A stretch of DNA of 64,000 nucleotides. It comes from Burkholderia glumae LMG 2196 = ATCC 33617. Lineage in GTDB: Bacteria > Pseudomonadota > Gammaproteobacteria > Burkholderiales > Burkholderiaceae. A model generated the notes under the pieces. That model was not told the DNA's origin. It saw only the letters and a program-made list of their open reading frames with translations, and did no database searches. Positions 52,913 through 61,095 of this stretch are shown here, piece by piece (within the stretch, counting starts at the first letter, position 1; each line of letters begins with the position of its first letter). The stretch is taken from NCBI RefSeq assembly GCF_000960995.1, contig NZ_CP009434.1:1116001-1180000 (forward strand), in the 5' to 3' direction. A program made the position numbers and the translations under genes.

Positions 52913-54183
52913 AGAAGGCTGTTGCATCTTTCTTGTGATAGTTCGAGGTATTGGCGCGAAATATCGATTCCGATTGACTTAAGGCCAATCTGACGTGCGG
53001 CGAGAAGGGTTGTCCCAGTTCCGCAGAAGGGATCAAGAACTACGCCTCGCGGTGGGCATGTTGCGAGTAACGGTCTACGGCAAAGGTCCACAGGATAAGG
53101 AGCAAAATGTGTGCCGCGCCGTTGCGTATCCTCGGGAATTATGTCCCACACGTCGCCCGGCTTACTGCCATTGGGATGGTATTTGAGAAAGTAGAAGCCC
53201 TTATCCCGGAGTTCCTTAGCTCGCCCCGAGACCTTTTCGCTATCAGAATGGGTCGCACGCTGTTGACCGCGAATGATCATTCGGAAGTCTGAGACATTGC
53301 CCGCCGCAAGATCGGCAAGCATCGAATCAAGTGCGGCGAAAGCAGCCTTCTTCTCATTGTCGTCAAGGGCCGTAGACAATTCAATCTGTCGCTTGTACCG
53401 AACTCCAGAAACCCCGGTGGCGGAGATGACGGCGCCATTCACAACTTTCGCCTCGCGTGGCTTCGAACGGATTGCGTCAGCGTTGTAGTAATAGCCCTTA
53501 GCTTTCTTCACAAAGTGAAATAGGTTTTCGTGAACGTTAGCTAGGCGGTCCTTGCTGTTGTCCATGCCTCCCTTCAACTTGTTCCAGACTACGCTGTTGC
53601 GCATAGTCCAACCTTGGTTGTCTGTTAGCTCGAAGGCAACCCGCCAAGGAATACCGAGAAGTCCTTTGCCATCGTATGTATCGCCGAGGTTGAGCCAGAA
53701 TGATCCAGTCGGTTTTAGAACCCTTTTGAGCTCAAGGAATATTGCAGCGAGGTCGCGGACGAAGTCGCGGTAGTCTGCTTCCAAACCGATGCCGCCGTTC
53801 TCATATTCACGCTTACCCCAGTAAGGCGGGGAGGTCATCGCACAGTCGATGCATTCGTCAGGAAGCGCTTGGAGCACGTTGAGCGCATCACCGTTGAGCA
53901 ATAACGGATTAGTGGTCACCTCCTGTTCGTAGGAAGCGAAAGCCTCGCCAAAGTCTTTTGACGCGATATCGTGCGATACCATGCGGCGATCGCTTACTTT
54001 CTGCTTGCGGTTCGATACGCCGCTCACCGCCTCAATGATTCCATCACTCACTAAAAATTCCTGACTTTGCGTGCGGCCAGTTAAGCCGAGAGTTGTAAGT
54101 AAAGTAGAAGCGTTTAAATTTGAGCGCTCGGGCGACCACCTGTCACTGATTTTCAAGACTTGTGCCTTAAACCGCTCGCTCAC
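52909..54183 (-). CDS. DNA methyltransferase of the NotI-like system (beta class, probably N4-cytosine)
   Basis: 424 residues from the start codon at 54183 (MSERFKAQVL); the start is not certain. After a ~90-residue N-terminal extension of unknown role, the beta-class order is seen: motif IV TSPPYWGKREYENG (~117-130), VLKPTGSFWLNLGD (motif V/VI), then the target-recognition region, and C-terminal motif X/I GDVWDIIPEDTQRRGTHFAPYP with VVLDPFCGTGTTLLAARQIG, the AdoMet pocket. Ser-Pro-Pro-Tyr favours cytosine-N4 methylation. It is translated ahead of the endonuclease and coupled to it by ATGA, so protection precedes cutting. Confidence 0.9.
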   Translation of the reverse strand: MSERFKAQVLKISDRWSPERSNLNASTLLTTLGLTGRTQSQEFLVSDGIIEAVSGVSNRKQKVSDRRMVSHDIASKDFGEAFASYEQEVTTNPLLLNGDALNVLQALPDECIDCAMTSPPYWGKREYENGGIGLEADYRDFVRDLAAIFLELKRVLKPTGSFWLNLGDTYDGKGLLGIPWRVAFELTDNQGWTMRNSVVWNKLKGGMDNSKDRLANVHENLFHFVKKAKGYYYNADAIRSKPREAKVVNGAVISATGVSGVRYKRQIELSTALDDNEKKAAFAALDSMLADLAAGNVSDFRMIIRGQQRATHSDSEKVSGRAKELRDKGFYFLKYHPNGSKPGDVWDIIPEDTQRRGTHFAPYPVDLCRRPLLATCPPRGVVLDPFCGTGTTLLAARQIGLKSIGIDISRQYLELSQERCNSLL

Positions 54184-54386
54184 GCTTCCACGGGGCGAAC
54201 GAGGGGAACGAGCCCTCGTTACTTGGAAGGCTTCTTCTCCAGCAGCGAGCTACAACCGCGCGCGATGATGAGATTCTAACCCGAGAGCAGGAGGCGCGCA
54301 GCCGTATCCTAGGGCCTCGTCGCTGAGCGCACGAAATGAACCGCACCGAATTTTGTGGAGGCTCGGATTCTTGAGAGAATGGAGCC

Positions 54387-54713
54387 ATGAACAAGAAGGC
54401 AACCAAGTTTTCCCCGGAAGTCCGGGGGCGCGCAGTGCGTCTGGTACGTGAGCAGCGTAGCGAACATCCGTCGATGTGGGCGGCGGTCGAATCGATTGCG
54501 CCGATGATCGGCTGTACGCCGCAGACGCTGCTGGATTGGGTCAAGCGCGAGGAGATCGATCGTGGGGAACGTGATGGCGTGAGCACGGCCGAGCGTGAAC
54601 GCATCAAGGCCCTGGAGCGTGAGGTCAAGGAACTGCGCCGTACCAACGAGATTCTCAAGCTGGCGAGCGCGTTTTTCGCCCAGGCGGAGCTCGACCGCCG
54701 ATTCAAGTCCTGA
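54387..54713 (+). CDS. IS3-family transposase OrfA
   Basis: 108 residues from ATG 54387 (GGAG upstream). KFSPEVRGRAVRLVREQRSEHPSMWAAVESIAPMIGCTPQTLLDWVKR is the helix-turn-helix, and a leucine-zipper segment follows (TAERERIKALEREVKELRRTNEILKLASAFFAQAELDRR). It is made alone as a DNA-binding regulator, and fused to OrfB by -1 frameshifting as the active transposase. Confidence 0.92.
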   Translation: MNKKATKFSPEVRGRAVRLVREQRSEHPSMWAAVESIAPMIGCTPQTLLDWVKREEIDRGERDGVSTAERERIKALEREVKELRRTNEILKLASAFFAQAELDRRFKS

Positions 54714-54769
54714 AAGCCTTCGTTGATCAGCATCGCGACACCTTCGGGGTCGAGCCGATCTGCAAGGTC

Positions 54770-55624
54770 TTGCGGATTGCCCCGTCGGGCTACCGACGCC
54801 ATGCTGCGCGGCTTCGTGATCCGTCCAAACGCTGCGCTCGTGCCAAACGCGATGAGGTCCTGCAACCCGAGATCAAGCGTGTCTGGCAGGCCAACATGCA
54901 GGTCTACGGTGTGCCGAAGGTCTGGAAGCAGATGAACCGGGAGGGCATTGTGGTCGCACGCTGCACGGTCGGGCGGCTGATGAAGCTGCAGGGCTTGCGT
55001 GGCGCAGTTCGCGGCAAGCGGGTTCGCACGACGAATCCCGATACGAGCGCTGCGCGCCCGCTGGACCGGGTCAACCGGCAGTTCAAGGCTGAGCGCCCAA
55101 ATCAGCTTTGGGTGTCTGACTTCACCTATGTCTCGACATGGCAGGGTTGGCTGTACGTGGCGTTCGTGATCGACGTGTTTGCCCGTCGCATCGTCGGTTG
55201 GCGCGTCAGTTCGTCGATGAGCACGGACTTCGTTCTGGATGCGCTCGAACAGGCGCTGTACGCGCGCCAACCGGGCGACGATGGGACCTTGATACACCAC
55301 TCCGATAGGGGGGCTCAATACGTCAGCATTCGGTACAGCGAACGTTTGGCCGAGGCGGGTATCGAGCCGTCCGTCGGCAGCCGTGGCGACAGCTACGATA
55401 ACGCGCTGGCTGAAACGATCAACGGTCTCTACAAGACTGAACTGATTCATCGGCGCGCCCCTTGGAAAACGAGGGAATCCGTCGAACTGGCAACGCTGGA
55501 ATGGGTCGCCTGGTACAACCATCATCGGCTGATGGAACCGCTCGGCTATATCCCGCCTGCCGAAGCTGAGGCAAACTACTACAGGCAACTCAGAAATGCT
55601 GCTGAAGTGCCTGCATTAACTTAA
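54770..55624 (+). CDS. IS3-family transposase OrfB (integrase-core part)
   Basis: The in-frame region opens upstream (KAFVDQHRDTFGVEPIC near 54714), in the -1 frame relative to OrfA; the first ATG is 54770, but production by frameshift fusion is more likely. The DDE core is complete: LWVSDFTYVSTWQGWLYVAFVIDVF (first Asp), LIHHSDRGAQYVSIRY (second Asp) and SYDNALAETINGLYKTELIHR (Glu). The end reads WVAWYNHHRLMEPLGYIPPAEAE, the common family terminus. Confidence 0.92.
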   Translation: MRIAPSGYRRHAARLRDPSKRCARAKRDEVLQPEIKRVWQANMQVYGVPKVWKQMNREGIVVARCTVGRLMKLQGLRGAVRGKRVRTTNPDTSAARPLDRVNRQFKAERPNQLWVSDFTYVSTWQGWLYVAFVIDVFARRIVGWRVSSSMSTDFVLDALEQALYARQPGDDGTLIHHSDRGAQYVSIRYSERLAEAGIEPSVGSRGDSYDNALAETINGLYKTELIHRRAPWKTRESVELATLEWVAWYNHHRLMEPLGYIPPAEAEANYYRQLRNAAEVPALT

Positions 55625-55663
55625 ACCAACCGGCCTCCACGATTCCCGGTGCGGTTCAAATTG

Positions 55664-56647
55664 ATGTTCTACCTCGGTATTGATGTTGCCAAAGCCAAGC
55701 TGGATTGCTGCCTGCTGGACATGACAAACGGCAAGCGTAGTACGAAGGTTGTTGCCAATAGCCGAGCCGGCCTAACCGATCTGTTGGGCTGGTTGGACAA
55801 GAGACACACCGAGCCGAGCCACGTACATGTCGCGCTCGAAGGTACCGGCGTCTATCACGAGATGGCCGCGTGTGGCCTGCACGATGCCGGGCTCTCCGTG
55901 TCTGTCGTTAATCCTGCGCAGGTGCGTGCTTTTGCGACGGGAATGGGCGTGCGCACGAAGAACGACATTGTAGACAGCCACGTGTTAGCGCGCTTTGCGA
56001 TGCACGCACGGCCAATGCGCTGGAGTCCTCCAGCGCCCGAGGCTCGCATACTTCAAGCACTGATGGCGCGCCGTGAAGCGCTTGCACAAGATCTTCAGCG
56101 TGAGCGCAACCGGTATGAGAAAGCGGAAATCACGGCTCCAACGGCGCTAGTCCTGCATTCGATTCTCGAGACGATCGAGTTTTTGGAACGCCATTTAGCC
56201 AGCCTGCAACGCGAGATCGATGATCACATTGCTGCCCATCCGAGCCTTAAAGCAAACTTGATGCTGCTGCAAAGTATCCCGGCAGTTGGTCCTCAGGTAG
56301 GCCGCACGCTGCTTGCCATCATGCACGCGCGCCACTTCGATTCTGCACAACAACTTGCGGCGTATCTCGGCCTGGTGCCGGTGCAGAGGCAGTCGGGATC
56401 GTCGATCCAGGGCCCTTCACGTTTATCGAAGGCCGGACCGGCCAAGGTACGGGCAACTCTCTACATGGCGGCCGTCGTCGCTAAACGCTATAACCCCCAC
56501 ATCAAGACATTGTGTGAACGCTTGGCAGCGCGTGGCAAATCCACCATGTCAATAATCGGCGCTGCAATGCGTAAGCTTGTGCATCTGTGTTTCGGCGTTC
56601 TGAAGACACGACAGCCTTATCGGGCGAACTACGTCGCAATCGCTTGA
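55664..56647 (+). CDS. IS110-family transposase (DEDD recombinase)
   Basis: 327 residues from ATG 55664. The RuvC-like N-domain has MFYLGIDVAKAKLDCCLLD (first Asp), VALEGTGVYHEMAACGLHD (Glu) and GVRTKNDIVDSHVLARFA (Asp pair). The C-terminal domain has IPAVGPQVGRTLLAIM and LAAYLGLVPVQRQSGSSI with the nucleophilic Ser and GPAKVRATLYMAA. Such elements integrate site-specifically, guided by a structured bridge RNA from the element's non-coding end. Here only 5 bp separate the IS3 terminal repeat from the start codon and 15 bp separate the stop codon from the next copy, so the non-coding ends are very short or overlap the repeats. Confidence 0.92.
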   Translation: MFYLGIDVAKAKLDCCLLDMTNGKRSTKVVANSRAGLTDLLGWLDKRHTEPSHVHVALEGTGVYHEMAACGLHDAGLSVSVVNPAQVRAFATGMGVRTKNDIVDSHVLARFAMHARPMRWSPPAPEARILQALMARREALAQDLQRERNRYEKAEITAPTALVLHSILETIEFLERHLASLQREIDDHIAAHPSLKANLMLLQSIPAVGPQVGRTLLAIMHARHFDSAQQLAAYLGLVPVQRQSGSSIQGPSRLSKAGPAKVRATLYMAAVVAKRYNPHIKTLCERLAARGKSTMSIIGAAMRKLVHLCFGVLKTRQPYRANYVAIA

Positions 56648-56662
56648 CGGGCGAGACGGTAT

Positions 56663-56686
56663 CTCCACAAAATCCGGTGCGGTTCA
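56663..56686 (+). repeat. extra copy of the IS3 terminal repeat after the IS110 gene
   Basis: This 24-bp sequence, read in reverse complement, matches the left terminus of the IS3 element (54337 onward) at 23 of 24 positions. It also shares CTCCAC and CCGGTGCGGTTCA, in direct orientation, with the IS3 right end at 55634-55658. The IS110 gene lies between the two direct copies. Confidence 0.75.
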
Positions 56687-56706
56687 TGCCGCCGTTCGCT
56701 TTCGGG

Positions 56707-56991
56707 CTATTGCTGGTGCTTCGGACGCCCGCGGAGCCGCGAAAGGCCTGCAATCAGGGGTATCGACAGCAAAAACGCGACCGCGAAGCTGACGAGCAGC
56801 AGGACGCCGACGAAAATGTCCTCGTTTCGCTCACCGCCGGCGGACCCGAGCGCGTGAAACAGTGGCGCCATGACGTTCCAGCCTTCGCCGCCGTTGCCGA
56901 ACCAGTGTTCCATCCACGGGAGCGAGGTAATCGCGGCTTCAACGGGCAACGTCAGCGCGAACGCGAGCGCTATACGAGCGATCAGTTTCAT
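56707..56991 (-). CDS. small membrane protein, candidate immunity protein for the DUF2778 effector
   Basis: 94 residues from ATG 56991, overlapping the upstream gene's stop by 4 bp (ATGA). Two hydrophobic stretches, IARIALAFALTLPVEAAI (signal or anchor, 4-21) and FVGVLLLVSFAVAFLLSIPLIAGL (about 62-85), flank a ~35-residue polar segment likely in the periplasm. No family recognised. Tight coupling to a gene for a peptidoglycan-acting protein suggests an immunity role; this is inference. Confidence 0.6.
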   Translation of the reverse strand: MKLIARIALAFALTLPVEAAITSLPWMEHWFGNGGEGWNVMAPLFHALGSAGGERNEDIFVGVLLLVSFAVAFLLSIPLIAGLSRLRGRPKHQQ

Positions 56992-57470
56992 CGGACCGTG
57001 ACCCTACCGTATGCCTTGAGCGCTGTACCAGGGACCTGAAAGGCAGCTTGGGATTTCAGGAACGTTCGGAGCCTGTCGAACTGCGCCGGGCTCAACAGCG
57101 TGATACAGCCGTCACTTTCACCGAGGCGGCCGACCGGGTGCAGGCGGAAATGCCCGCGGCGGATGCCGTTTATTGTCGTCCAGTCGTCGATTTGCCCGTC
57201 GTTGCGGTACAGCGCGAACCATTCGGCCCGATGCGTGTGCAGGGCGAAGTCCTTCGCCGCGTCATAGAGCCAGCCGAGGTGGCCGCCACTCTGCCGGTCG
57301 ACGATGTAGTAGGTGCCGGCGGGCAGCGGGCCTTTTTCCGACACGGCGGTCGAGTTCGGGTCGTTGATGTAGCGGCCGTTTCCAGAGAAGGCTGGGACAC
57401 TGCCGAAACCTGGGCAGTTCAGCACGGACATGCTGTGCTTGTTCAAGGCGAAAGTGCATTCCACGGGCAT
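56988..57470 (-). CDS. DUF2778 protein, Tlde1-like L,D-transpeptidase effector
   Basis: 160 residues from ATG 57470, with GAGGATC upstream. The family's N-terminal signature is FGSVPAFSGNGRYINDPNSTAV followed by GPLPAGTYYIVDRQSGG. The catalytic HPVGRLGESDGCITL contains His111, Ser119 and the nucleophile Cys122, an L,D-transpeptidase-type HxxxxxxxSxGC motif. Tlde1 proteins are type VI secretion effectors that cut or exchange peptidoglycan stem peptides in rival cells. No signal peptide is present, consistent with delivery by a contractile machine. No vgrG, hcp or PAAR gene is in the window. 57471-57755 shows no further gene. Confidence 0.8.
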   Translation of the reverse strand: MPVECTFALNKHSMSVLNCPGFGSVPAFSGNGRYINDPNSTAVSEKGPLPAGTYYIVDRQSGGHLGWLYDAAKDFALHTHRAEWFALYRNDGQIDDWTTINGIRRGHFRLHPVGRLGESDGCITLLSPAQFDRLRTFLKSQAAFQVPGTALKAYGRVTVR

Positions 57471-57755
57471 GATGATCCTCGGGGCGTGGCTCTCAGATGG
57501 TGTTTGTCATGCGGGATCGGCGCGCCAGATCCCTGCTGCGCCGATAGTGTTGCACTTTCTACCGTGGTCGGCTACTCGGCTCCCTGCGACGGTGAATCAG
57601 TACAGTGAAATTACAGTTTGGGCGAGCTTGGACAGCCCTGATTGACCTTGATTAGCCTTGGTTTTGCTGATTGAGAGTCGCGTAAAGCTTTGATTTTTAA
57701 AGGCTCCCGGTGTGCCGGTAAAGCTCCGAAGGCAGCGTTCGACCACGCGCAAGAG

Positions 57756-57767
57756 TTGTCTAACTTG
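57756..57767 (+). repeat. putative attR core (TTGTCTAACTTG)
   Basis: Identical to the 12-mer at 47856, exactly 9,900 bp apart, and placed just after the last island gene. Beyond it the sequence returns to chromosomal composition. Confidence 0.65.
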
Positions 57768-57983
57768 TGCCCGGATTGCTGCCGAAACCCCCATGAAATC
57801 GTGGACGCCTGAAAAGGGCTCCCGGGCACCCCGCAAAACGGAATTTCAGCAACCTGCTAGGTCCCGCCGGCGTCGCCATTTCCCATTCGACAAACCCGCA
57901 TTGCCGCCGTCGCGCGACGATGTCGAATTCATCCGGCCGAGACGCCAGGATGTCGCCCCGTGAAACGGACCCGGTAATGCGAT

Positions 57984-58015
57984 CGAGGCCGCCCGGATCG
58001 ATCCGGGCGGCCTCG
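57984..58015. terminator. perfect 32-bp palindrome downstream of the small periplasmic gene
   Basis: A perfect 16+16 inverted repeat without spacer, centred at GATCGATC. It lies 35 bp past the stop of the minus-strand gene at 58051. The flanking T-tracts are weak, so intrinsic termination is likely only if a few central bases form the loop. Confidence 0.5.
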
Positions 58016-58050
58016 GCATTCTTGCGGCGCCGGCGGGCGGCGCGGCTCGC

Positions 58051-58290
58051 TTAGCGGCACCCGTTGCGGCCCCAGTGCCCCGGCGGGCAGTGCAGGCGGT
58101 CGTGGCGGTGATGCTCCATCCACTCCCGGCGCTCCCAGTAGCGGTGGCCGTCCCAGTAACGGTCGCCGTGCCAGCCGATCACGACGGCCGGTCCGCCGGT
58201 GTGGACGGCGACGATTTCTGCACGCGCGGCGCCCGAGCCGGCAATGCCGAGTGCAACGAGCGTCGTGGCGATTAAATTGCGTTGTTTCAT
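58051..58290 (-). CDS. small periplasmic protein rich in His, Trp and Arg
   Basis: 79 residues from ATG 58290, with AAGGAG 8 bp upstream. A signal peptide (LIATTLVALGIAGSGAARA, ARA cleavage) is followed by a 55-residue mature part dominated by GWHGDRYWDGHRYWERREW and HHRHDRLHCPPGHWGRNGC. Two Cys could form a disulfide, and the many His could bind metal. Similar short proteins are widespread in Burkholderia without known function. Confidence 0.75.
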   Translation of the reverse strand: MKQRNLIATTLVALGIAGSGAARAEIVAVHTGGPAVVIGWHGDRYWDGHRYWERREWMEHHRHDRLHCPPGHWGRNGCR

Positions 58291-58820
58291 GCTCTTCTCC
58301 TTGAAACTTGGATCGAAGCGACCGCGCGGCGCATTCGCAAAGCGGTAAGCGGCCCGGCTGCGTGATGCCGCGGCGGTCACGGCATGGGAATCAGTCTGGC
58401 CAGCGGCCAGATTAATTGGCGTATGGCTTGGTAAGCTTGGATTGCTGCTGACGATCAGGCATCGGTCTTTTTCGATGGCCGCCTGACGCGTGCCGAAGCG
58501 GTCGGCACCCACCGCCGGCCCGGGCGCCGCCCCGTCCGGCGCCCCCGGCGCGAGGCCAGCAAGCGGGTCGCATGTCCGGATACGCCTCGTTACGAATTCG
58601 GGCAAATATTTCAGCCGGCAATCCACGAAACCGTCGTGCAGGTCCGCTACGATGTCGCTGCTCGTGATCCGGCCCGCCGCGCGCCCGGCCGACGAAGGTT
58701 AACGAAAATCAAGGGTTTTCCCTTATCATCGACCCGGGGCGTCGACTGCGGTGCAAGAACGCGCACCGCGCCCCCACCGGTGTTCATCCGCCCCTCATCC
58801 GTTTCCTCATCGAATTCGCA
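58291..58820. other. intergenic region, promoter side of the FUSC gene
   Basis: 530 bp between divergent genes. Frames are open but unremarkable. The only structure noted is AAGGG-TTTT-CCCTT (58711-58724), a small inverted repeat ~100 bp before the FUSC start that could be part of a promoter or operator. Confidence 0.4.
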
Positions 58821-60971
58821 ATGCTTCGCCATCTACTCCATCGCATCAGGCACGTCGCCACGGCTCGCCTGAGGACGCTCAATGTGCTCGCGGGCGCCTG
58901 GTCGCGCCGCCGGCCCTTGTGGATGGTGTCGTTCTCGATCAATGACGCGAGCCTGTCGGAAGGACTGCGCGCCGCCTGTGCTTCGACGGCGATGCTGGTG
59001 GCCGGCAACCTGCTGCACGAGCCCGGGTTCGCCTGGGCCGCGATCGGCGCGTTCTGGACCTGCCTGGCCGACGCGGCGGGCTCGAACCGCACACGCTTCG
59101 CGTCGATGGCGAGTTTCGCGGTGCTGTCCGCGCTCTGCGGCGGCATCACCGCGTTTGCCTCCGGCATCGGCACCGCCGCCGCGCTGCTCGCGGTGCTGGT
59201 GTTCACCTCGCTCGGCGCGCTGGGACGGATCTGGGGCGCGGCCACCGCACAGGTTGCGATCCTGGCCGCGACCGCCTGCGTGGTGATGGCCGACCGGCCG
59301 ATGCACGACTGGCACAACGGGCTCGCCTTCCTCGGCGTCTATTTGCTCGGCTGCGTGCTGGCGATCGTACTGAGCCTGACGGTCTGGCGCATCCATCCGT
59401 TCGCGCAGAGCCGTGCCGCGGTGCGCGGCGTCTACGTGCGGCTCGCCGACATCGCGCGCGACGCCTCGCGCCTGCTGACGGACGCGCAGCAGACGCAGCG
59501 GGCCTGGGAAATACACGCCGCGAAATACCGCTCCGACGCGCGCTCGGCGCTCGAGGCGGCGCGTCGCACGCTGGCCCGCATGCCGGTGGCGAAGACGGAC
59601 CGGCGCGAGTCGTATGCGAACCTGCTGATCGCGGTGGCCGACGGCGAGCGCTGGTTTGCGCATCTGATCGCGGTGGCGGGCGTCTGCCAGCGGGGCCGCC
59701 AGACGCTGCGCGATCCGCGGCGTGCCGCGCGCGTGCTGGCCGGCATCGCCGAACTGCTGCATCGCACCGGCGACGCGATCGACGAGGCGCCGTGGGAGCG
59801 GCCCGACGCGTTGCAGCGCCGGCTGCGCCGCTTCGCGCGCGGGCTCGACGCGGCGCTCGGCGAATCGATGACGATGGCCTTGCAGCTGGGACCCGATCCG
59901 TCCGATCTCGCGCCGTCGCCGCGCCGGCAGGTGTCGTGGACGCGCAGCCTGCGCCTGGTGCTCGCGCGCGCCTGGGCGACGCTGCACGCGAACCTGTCAT
60001 GGAAGTCGATCGGGCTGCGGCACGCGGCGCGCGTCGCGGTGGCCACCACGCTCGGCTTTCTGGTGGTGCGGCTGCTCGGCGTGCCGTTCGGCTACTGGAC
60101 CACGATGGCGACGCTGCTGATCCTGCAGCCGTCGATCGCCGGCACCTGGCCGCGCAGTGTCGAGCGTGCCGCCGGCAGCATCGTCGGCGGCCTGCTGGCG
60201 GCTGCGATCGGGCTCGCCGTGCATTCGCCGATCGGCATCTCGCTGGTGGTGTTTCCGCTGGTCTGCGCGACCATGGCGCTACGGCCCGTCAGCTATAGTC
60301 TGTTCGTGCTGTTCCTCACGCCCACCTTCGTGCTGGTGGCCGACTTCGCGATGCCGGCCGCGAGCGAGCTGTCCTATGCGCTGACGCGGCTCGGCAACAA
60401 CGTGCTCGGCTGCGTGATCGCGCTGGTCGCGACCTTCATGCTGTGGCCCACGCGCGAGCAGATCGACATTCGCGGCCAACTGGCCGCTGCGATCGCGGCG
60501 AACCTGCGCTATCTGGTCGACGCGATCGAGGCACCGGGCCGTGCGAGCCGCGAGGCCGAGCGCCTGCGCCGCGAGGCGGGGCTGGCCAGCAACAACGCGG
60601 AGGAGGCCTTCAACCGGATTCGGCTCGAACGGCTCGACGACACTCGTTTCGACACGGCCGCCTCGACGGTGCTGGGGCTGCTGCGCCGGATGGCCGGTAC
60701 CGCCGCATACTTGCGCGCCAGCGTGCACGGGCCGCGCATGGAGATCGATCTGGTCGAATGGGTGGCCGCCGCGAGCGACGATATCGACACGATGCTCGCC
60801 ACCGGCCGCGTGCCGCCGTGCCGTCCGCTGCCGCCGCGCGAGAAGCTCGCGCAGCTCGAGATGGACGCGGTCGGGCAGATCGCGCTGCTGCAGCGCCTGA
60901 TCGGCGATCTGCAATTGGACGACGGGCCGCTCGCGCGGCGCGGCGTGGCGCCGGCGCGCCGCGTGGGCTGA
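58821..60971 (+). CDS. FUSC-family membrane transporter (AaeB/YccS-like)
   Basis: 716 residues from ATG 58821; no strong ribosome site, and ATG 58923 is an alternative. The family architecture is two blocks of about five or six helices (residues ~45-190: SEGLRAACASTAMLVAGNLL, SMASFAVLSALCGGITAFAS, LLGCVLAIVLSLTVW; and ~400-540: IGLRHAARVAVATTLGFLVVRLLGVPFGYWTTMATLLILQPSIAGTWPRSVERAAGSIVGG), each followed by a large cytoplasmic helical domain. FGYWTTMATLLILQPS is the FUSC signature. Members export aromatic acids or other toxic compounds. The gene stands alone. Confidence 0.9.
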   Translation: MLRHLLHRIRHVATARLRTLNVLAGAWSRRRPLWMVSFSINDASLSEGLRAACASTAMLVAGNLLHEPGFAWAAIGAFWTCLADAAGSNRTRFASMASFAVLSALCGGITAFASGIGTAAALLAVLVFTSLGALGRIWGAATAQVAILAATACVVMADRPMHDWHNGLAFLGVYLLGCVLAIVLSLTVWRIHPFAQSRAAVRGVYVRLADIARDASRLLTDAQQTQRAWEIHAAKYRSDARSALEAARRTLARMPVAKTDRRESYANLLIAVADGERWFAHLIAVAGVCQRGRQTLRDPRRAARVLAGIAELLHRTGDAIDEAPWERPDALQRRLRRFARGLDAALGESMTMALQLGPDPSDLAPSPRRQVSWTRSLRLVLARAWATLHANLSWKSIGLRHAARVAVATTLGFLVVRLLGVPFGYWTTMATLLILQPSIAGTWPRSVERAAGSIVGGLLAAAIGLAVHSPIGISLVVFPLVCATMALRPVSYSLFVLFLTPTFVLVADFAMPAASELSYALTRLGNNVLGCVIALVATFMLWPTREQIDIRGQLAAAIAANLRYLVDAIEAPGRASREAERLRREAGLASNNAEEAFNRIRLERLDDTRFDTAASTVLGLLRRMAGTAAYLRASVHGPRMEIDLVEWVAAASDDIDTMLATGRVPPCRPLPPREKLAQLEMDAVGQIALLQRLIGDLQLDDGPLARRGVAPARRVG

Positions 60972-61095
60972 GACCGTCCGCGGCGCGGCAAGCCGGGCGC
61001 CGTCCCAGCTGGCTGCGGTACGCCTGCCGTCAGGCCTGTCGCAGTACGAAGCAGTTCGGCTGCCCGTGCCGGTGCGGCGCCGTGCGGCGCGCAAA

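Larger units (their letters stand above)
54337..55658 (+). mobile_element. IS3-family insertion sequence
   Basis: Ends share the inverted repeat TGAACCGCACCG plus GTGGAGGC a few bases further in. It contains orfA and orfB with the usual overlap/frameshift organisation. No clear 3-bp target duplication is visible, probably because the IS110 element adjoins its right end. Confidence 0.85.
47856..57767. mobile_element. degraded P2-type prophage island with insertion sequences and cargo
   Basis: The region is bounded by identical 12-mers TTGTCTAACTTG in direct orientation. It starts with an integrase remnant reading toward the left end and contains a broken portal gene, four insertion sequences of different families, a restriction-modification pair of lower GC, and a DUF2778 effector-like pair. 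No other structural phage genes remain. The left boundary falls at the amn terminator, a typical neutral insertion point. Confidence 0.7.
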
